This document shows positions 5,727 through 7,722 of a DNA stretch of 7,722 bases, piece after piece (within the stretch, counting starts at the first letter, position 1; every line of letters starts with the position of its first letter). Source of the DNA: Candidatus Nitrosopumilus sp. (GTDB lineage Archaea > Thermoproteota > Nitrososphaeria > Nitrososphaerales > Nitrosopumilaceae); NCBI GenBank assembly GCA_029880665.1, contig JAOUNZ010000044.1:1-7722 (forward strand), written 5' to 3'. Below the pieces are notes generated by a model, which did not search any database, was not told the DNA's origin, and worked only from the letters and a program-made list of their open reading frames with translations. The position numbers and the translations under genes were made by a program.

Positions 5727-6347
5727 ATGGGAAAATACACTCTTCCTAAAATGCCATATGCTTATGATGCATTAGAACCTCACATTGACGCAAGAACTAT
5801 GGAGATTCATCATACAAAACATCATCAAGCATACACTGACAAGCTAAATGCAGCCCTTGAAGCATGTCCTTCTGAAATTCAAGAAAAAGATATCATTGAC
5901 ATCCTGTCTGGTATCTCATCAGTTCCAGAGACTCAAAGAAGTGCAGTTAATTTCAACGGTGGTGGATATGATAACCACAGGCTATTTTGGAACAACATGA
6001 AACCAAATGGAGGCGGAGAGCCTGGAGGTTCAATTGCAGATGCAATCAAAGATTCCTTTGGAAGCTTTTCTGACTTCAAAGAGAAATTTTCATCTACTAC
6101 CGCAGTGATTCAAGGTAGTGGTTGGGGATGGTTAGTATACAATCCTTCTTCAAAAAAGGTTGAATACAAATCAATGCCAAACCAAACAAGTCCAAGAACT
6201 GAAGGTCTTATTCCTTTACTAGGCTGTGATGTTTGGGAACATGCATACTATCTTCATTACCAAAACAAAAGACCGGATTACATCAACGCATGGTGGAATG
6301 TGGTTAATTGGGATGAAGTAGAAAATAGGTTCTCGCAAGCAAAATAA
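5727..6347 (+). CDS. sodA: Superoxide dismutase, Fe/Mn family, Mn-type residues
   Basis: Cytoplasmic enzyme that dismutates superoxide to oxygen and H2O2. With ATG at 5727 it has 206 residues, the same size as E. coli SodA, and its start (GKYTLPKMPYAYDALEPHIDA) aligns with SodA almost residue for residue. Metal ligands are His28 (MEIHHTKHH), His84 (YDNHRLFW), Asp168 and His172 (CDVWEHAYY). Second-shell Tyr36 is present. Gly80 and Gln153 (NQTSP) occupy the positions that mark Mn rather than Fe enzymes, so Mn or cambialistic use is expected. An in-frame TTG at 5703 would add eight residues (MNKFPCTL) with no family counterpart. I reject it because the TATA-like box at 5697-5704 points to leaderless initiation at 5727. 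No signal peptide is visible. It diverges from the S8 peptidase across an inverted repeat and is followed by a T-rich terminator, so it is probably monocistronic. Confidence 0.96.
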   Translation: MGKYTLPKMPYAYDALEPHIDARTMEIHHTKHHQAYTDKLNAALEACPSEIQEKDIIDILSGISSVPETQRSAVNFNGGGYDNHRLFWNNMKPNGGGEPGGSIADAIKDSFGSFSDFKEKFSSTTAVIQGSGWGWLVYNPSSKKVEYKSMPNQTSPRTEGLIPLLGCDVWEHAYYLHYQNKRPDYINAWWNVVNWDEVENRFSQAK

Positions 6348-6348
6348 A

Positions 6349-6368
6349 TTTCTAATTTTTATTTTTTT
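6349..6368 (+). terminator. T-rich terminator after sodA
   Basis: Immediately after the sodA stop come TTTCTAATTTTTATTTTTTT-type sequence, with runs of five and seven T. A second T-rich patch lies at about 6391-6402 (ATTTTTCATTTT). No stable hairpin is evident. This fits the U-tract termination usual in archaea and separates sodA from the pfdA promoter. Confidence 0.6.
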
Positions 6369-6415
6369 AAATCCATTTACCTAATTGTGGATTTTTCATT
6401 TTACCAAAGAATGAA

Positions 6416-6422
6416 TTTATAA
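6416..6422 (+). promoter_or_regulatory. TATA box of the pfdA-ftsY operon
   Basis: TTTATAA is the best archaeal TATA match in the window. It is preceded by purine-rich AAAGAATGAA, a plausible BRE, and centred about 28 bases before the pfdA ATG. No SD lies between, so pfdA is probably read from a leaderless or nearly leaderless mRNA. Confidence 0.65.
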
Positions 6423-6446
6423 CCATCTGAGAAATCTTTGTTGTAA

Positions 6447-6872
6447 ATGAGTGAAGAGCAAGCTGAGCAATTGATGCAACAAATGCAAATGCTTGAAACG
6501 TATTTTTCTGATCTGTCTCAAAGAGAAGCGACTTTTGTAAATATTTTTAGAGAAACAATCGCTGCAATTGAATCCATTAAATCCCTTAGTCAGAAACCTG
6601 AGTCTGAAACCCTTGTTCCAATTGGAATGGGTACATATATTCCTACAAAAATTTCATCAAACTCCAAAATTATTTTGAATATTGGTGCAGGTGTTGCAGT
6701 GGAAAAAGATTTTCCTTCCACCATTAATTTTCTTGAAGCACGGATAAAAGAGATTGAGATTGCTATCAACGACACTACTGCAAAAAAACAAGATGCTGCA
6801 AGACGTTTAGAGCAAGGACGGATGCAAATTAATCAATTAATGCAATCTGTTTCCCCTCCAAATTCAGGATAA
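6447..6872 (+). CDS. pfdA: Prefoldin subunit alpha
   Basis: The alpha subunit of the archaeal alpha2-beta4 prefoldin hexamer, a cytoplasmic ATP-independent holdase that passes unfolded proteins to the thermosome. The 141 residues show the family layout: an N-terminal coiled-coil helix (about 1-48, Gln/Glu-rich), a central segment 55-88 (LVPIGMGTYIPTKI, then KIILNIGAGVAVEK) forming the paired beta hairpins characteristic of alpha subunits, and a C-terminal coiled-coil helix (about 90-135). The double hairpin and length distinguish it from the shorter beta subunit. The start is the ATG at 6447, with a TATA box about 28 bases upstream and no SD. Three bases separate its stop from the ftsY ATG, so the two form an operon; pfdA-ftsY adjacency is widespread in archaea. 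The ribosomal protein gene that often precedes this pair in other archaea is not present here; sodA is. Confidence 0.94.
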   Translation: MSEEQAEQLMQQMQMLETYFSDLSQREATFVNIFRETIAAIESIKSLSQKPESETLVPIGMGTYIPTKISSNSKIILNIGAGVAVEKDFPSTINFLEARIKEIEIAINDTTAKKQDAARRLEQGRMQINQLMQSVSPPNSG

Positions 6873-6875
6873 AAT

Positions 6876-7722
6876 ATGTTTGATAAACTTCGTAAAGCAT
6901 TTTCCAATGCTGCGAAAAGTCTTGGGGAAAAGGAACTCAATGAAAAAGATATTGAAAATATACTTTTTGACTTGGAGATAGCACTCTTAGAATCTGACGT
7001 CGCAACTGAAGTGATAGATTCCATAAAATCAGATCTAAAAGAAAAATTAATTGGTTCAAAAGTAGAAAAGAATCAAATTGAAAAATTCGTTAAAGATAGT
7101 TTGATTTCAAGTATCTCTGTTTTGTTTGATGATGCAGGAAAAATTGATCTCTTTGAAAAAATCAATGAAAAGAAGAAATTAGGACAACCATTTTTGATCT
7201 TATTTGTTGGAATTAATGGAACTGGTAAAACAACATCTCTGGCAAAACTTGCATATCTTTTACAACAAGCAAAATACTCGGTAGTTGTAGCAGCTGCGGA
7301 TACTTTTCGAGCTGGTGCAATAGAGCAACTACGAGAACACACAAACCGCCTTAATCTAAAACTTGTTGCCCAAAACTATGAATCAGATCCGGCAGCAGTA
7401 GCTAGAGATGCTGTACTGTATGCAAAATCCCACAAAACGGATTGTGTATTGATTGACACTGCAGGAAGAATGCAAACAAGTAAAAACTTGATGGAACAAA
7501 TTGGAAAAATTACTAAAGTCGTAAACCCTGATCTGAAGATTTTTGTTGGTGACTCATTGGCTGGAAATGATACCGTAAACCAAGCACGTGAATTTTTTGA
7601 GCATGTAAAATTCAATGGGTCTATTCTAACTAAGAGCGATGCAGATGCAAGAGGCGGCGCGGCGTTGTCAATAGTAAAGATCACTTCGACCCCTATTCTG
7701 TTTGTTGGTACTGGACAAGAAT
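6876..7722 (+). CDS. ftsY: Signal recognition particle receptor FtsY (3' partial)
   Basis: SRP-type GTPase at the inner face of the membrane; it docks SRP54-ribosome complexes onto the Sec translocon. The frame is open to the window end; 282 complete codons are visible. Residues 1-15 (MFDKLRKAFSNAAKS) could form a basic amphipathic membrane-binding helix. The helical N domain spans about 16-85. The G domain begins near 105: G1 GINGTGKTT (112-120), DTFRAGAIEQL (142-152, the SRP-GTPase insertion-box region), G3 DTAGR (194-198), GDSLAGND (225-232), G4 TKSD (252-255), DADARGGAALS (255-265) and the start of G5, GTGQE (278-282). DTFRAGA and the Asp-Ala-Asp-Ala-Arg-Gly-Gly pattern identify FtsY rather than SRP54 or FlhF. 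No long acidic A domain is present, as usual in archaea. AGGAT over the pfdA stop, five bases before the ATG, can act as SD. About 20 C-terminal residues are probably missing. Confidence 0.96.
   Translation, partial: MFDKLRKAFSNAAKSLGEKELNEKDIENILFDLEIALLESDVATEVIDSIKSDLKEKLIGSKVEKNQIEKFVKDSLISSISVLFDDAGKIDLFEKINEKKKLGQPFLILFVGINGTGKTTSLAKLAYLLQQAKYSVVVAAADTFRAGAIEQLREHTNRLNLKLVAQNYESDPAAVARDAVLYAKSHKTDCVLIDTAGRMQTSKNLMEQIGKITKVVNPDLKIFVGDSLAGNDTVNQAREFFEHVKFNGSILTKSDADARGGAALSIVKITSTPILFVGTGQE

Noticed and set aside
1..7722. Search for CRISPR, insertion sequence, toxin-antitoxin, phage or other accessory system
   Set aside because: No repeat arrays, transposase or integrase motifs, terminal repeats or defence domains are visible. 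Every gene is a recognisable housekeeping or conserved family member.

Overview
The window is AT-rich and densely coded. It looks like chromosomal core-genome sequence from an archaeon, most probably an ammonia-oxidising Nitrososphaeria (Thaumarchaeota, Nitrosopumilus-like) lineage. The archaeal/eukaryotic-type ribosomal proteins L32e and L19e, the alpha subunit of prefoldin, an archaeal FtsY and an archaeal-type (DTD2/GEK1 family) D-aminoacyl-tRNA deacylase fix the domain. An ATP-dependent PEP carboxykinase, a bacterial-looking Mn-type superoxide dismutase and a membrane-anchored subtilase fit that phylum, but this placement is inference from memory of the families and no search was run.

Layout, left to right. 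(1) dtdA (5' end cut by the window edge) runs into a small O6-alkylguanine-DNA alkyltransferase on the + strand, with a 4-base TTGA stop/start overlap. (2) Convergent to them on the - strand is the rpl32e-rpl19e operon, whose last stop codon shares TTAA with the alkyltransferase stop. (3) A divergent intergenic region (1876 to about 2023) holds the rpl32e promoter on one strand and the pckA leader on the other. (4) pckA (+) converges on a 678-residue S8 peptidase (-), with a 17-base overlap at the 3' ends. (5) The peptidase diverges from sodA (+) across 78 bases that contain an 18-base inverted repeat lying on the candidate promoters of both genes. (6) After a T-rich terminator region, pfdA and ftsY (3' end cut by the window edge) form an operon.

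Functionally, most of the window serves translation and protein fate: two ribosomal proteins, proofreading of D-aminoacyl-tRNA, co-translational membrane targeting (FtsY), chaperoning (prefoldin) and surface proteolysis. The rest is central carbon metabolism (PEP carboxykinase, gluconeogenic entry from oxaloacetate) and damage defence (SOD, alkyltransferase). First genes of transcription units (rpl32e, sodA, pfdA) have a TATA-like box about 25-28 bases before the start codon and no Shine-Dalgarno site, so they look leaderless. Distal genes overlap or abut the gene before them and carry SD-like sequence.

I see no mobile element, CRISPR array, tRNA, rRNA or defence system, and no unknown multi-gene system. 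The points most worth a second look are: a probable CTG start codon behind a perfect GGAGGT for pckA; the inverted repeat in the peptidase/sodA divergent promoter; the two convergent junctions whose candidate terminators lie inside the opposing gene's lysine-rich tail; and the translational coupling of a D-aminoacyl-tRNA deacylase to a DNA alkyltransferase.
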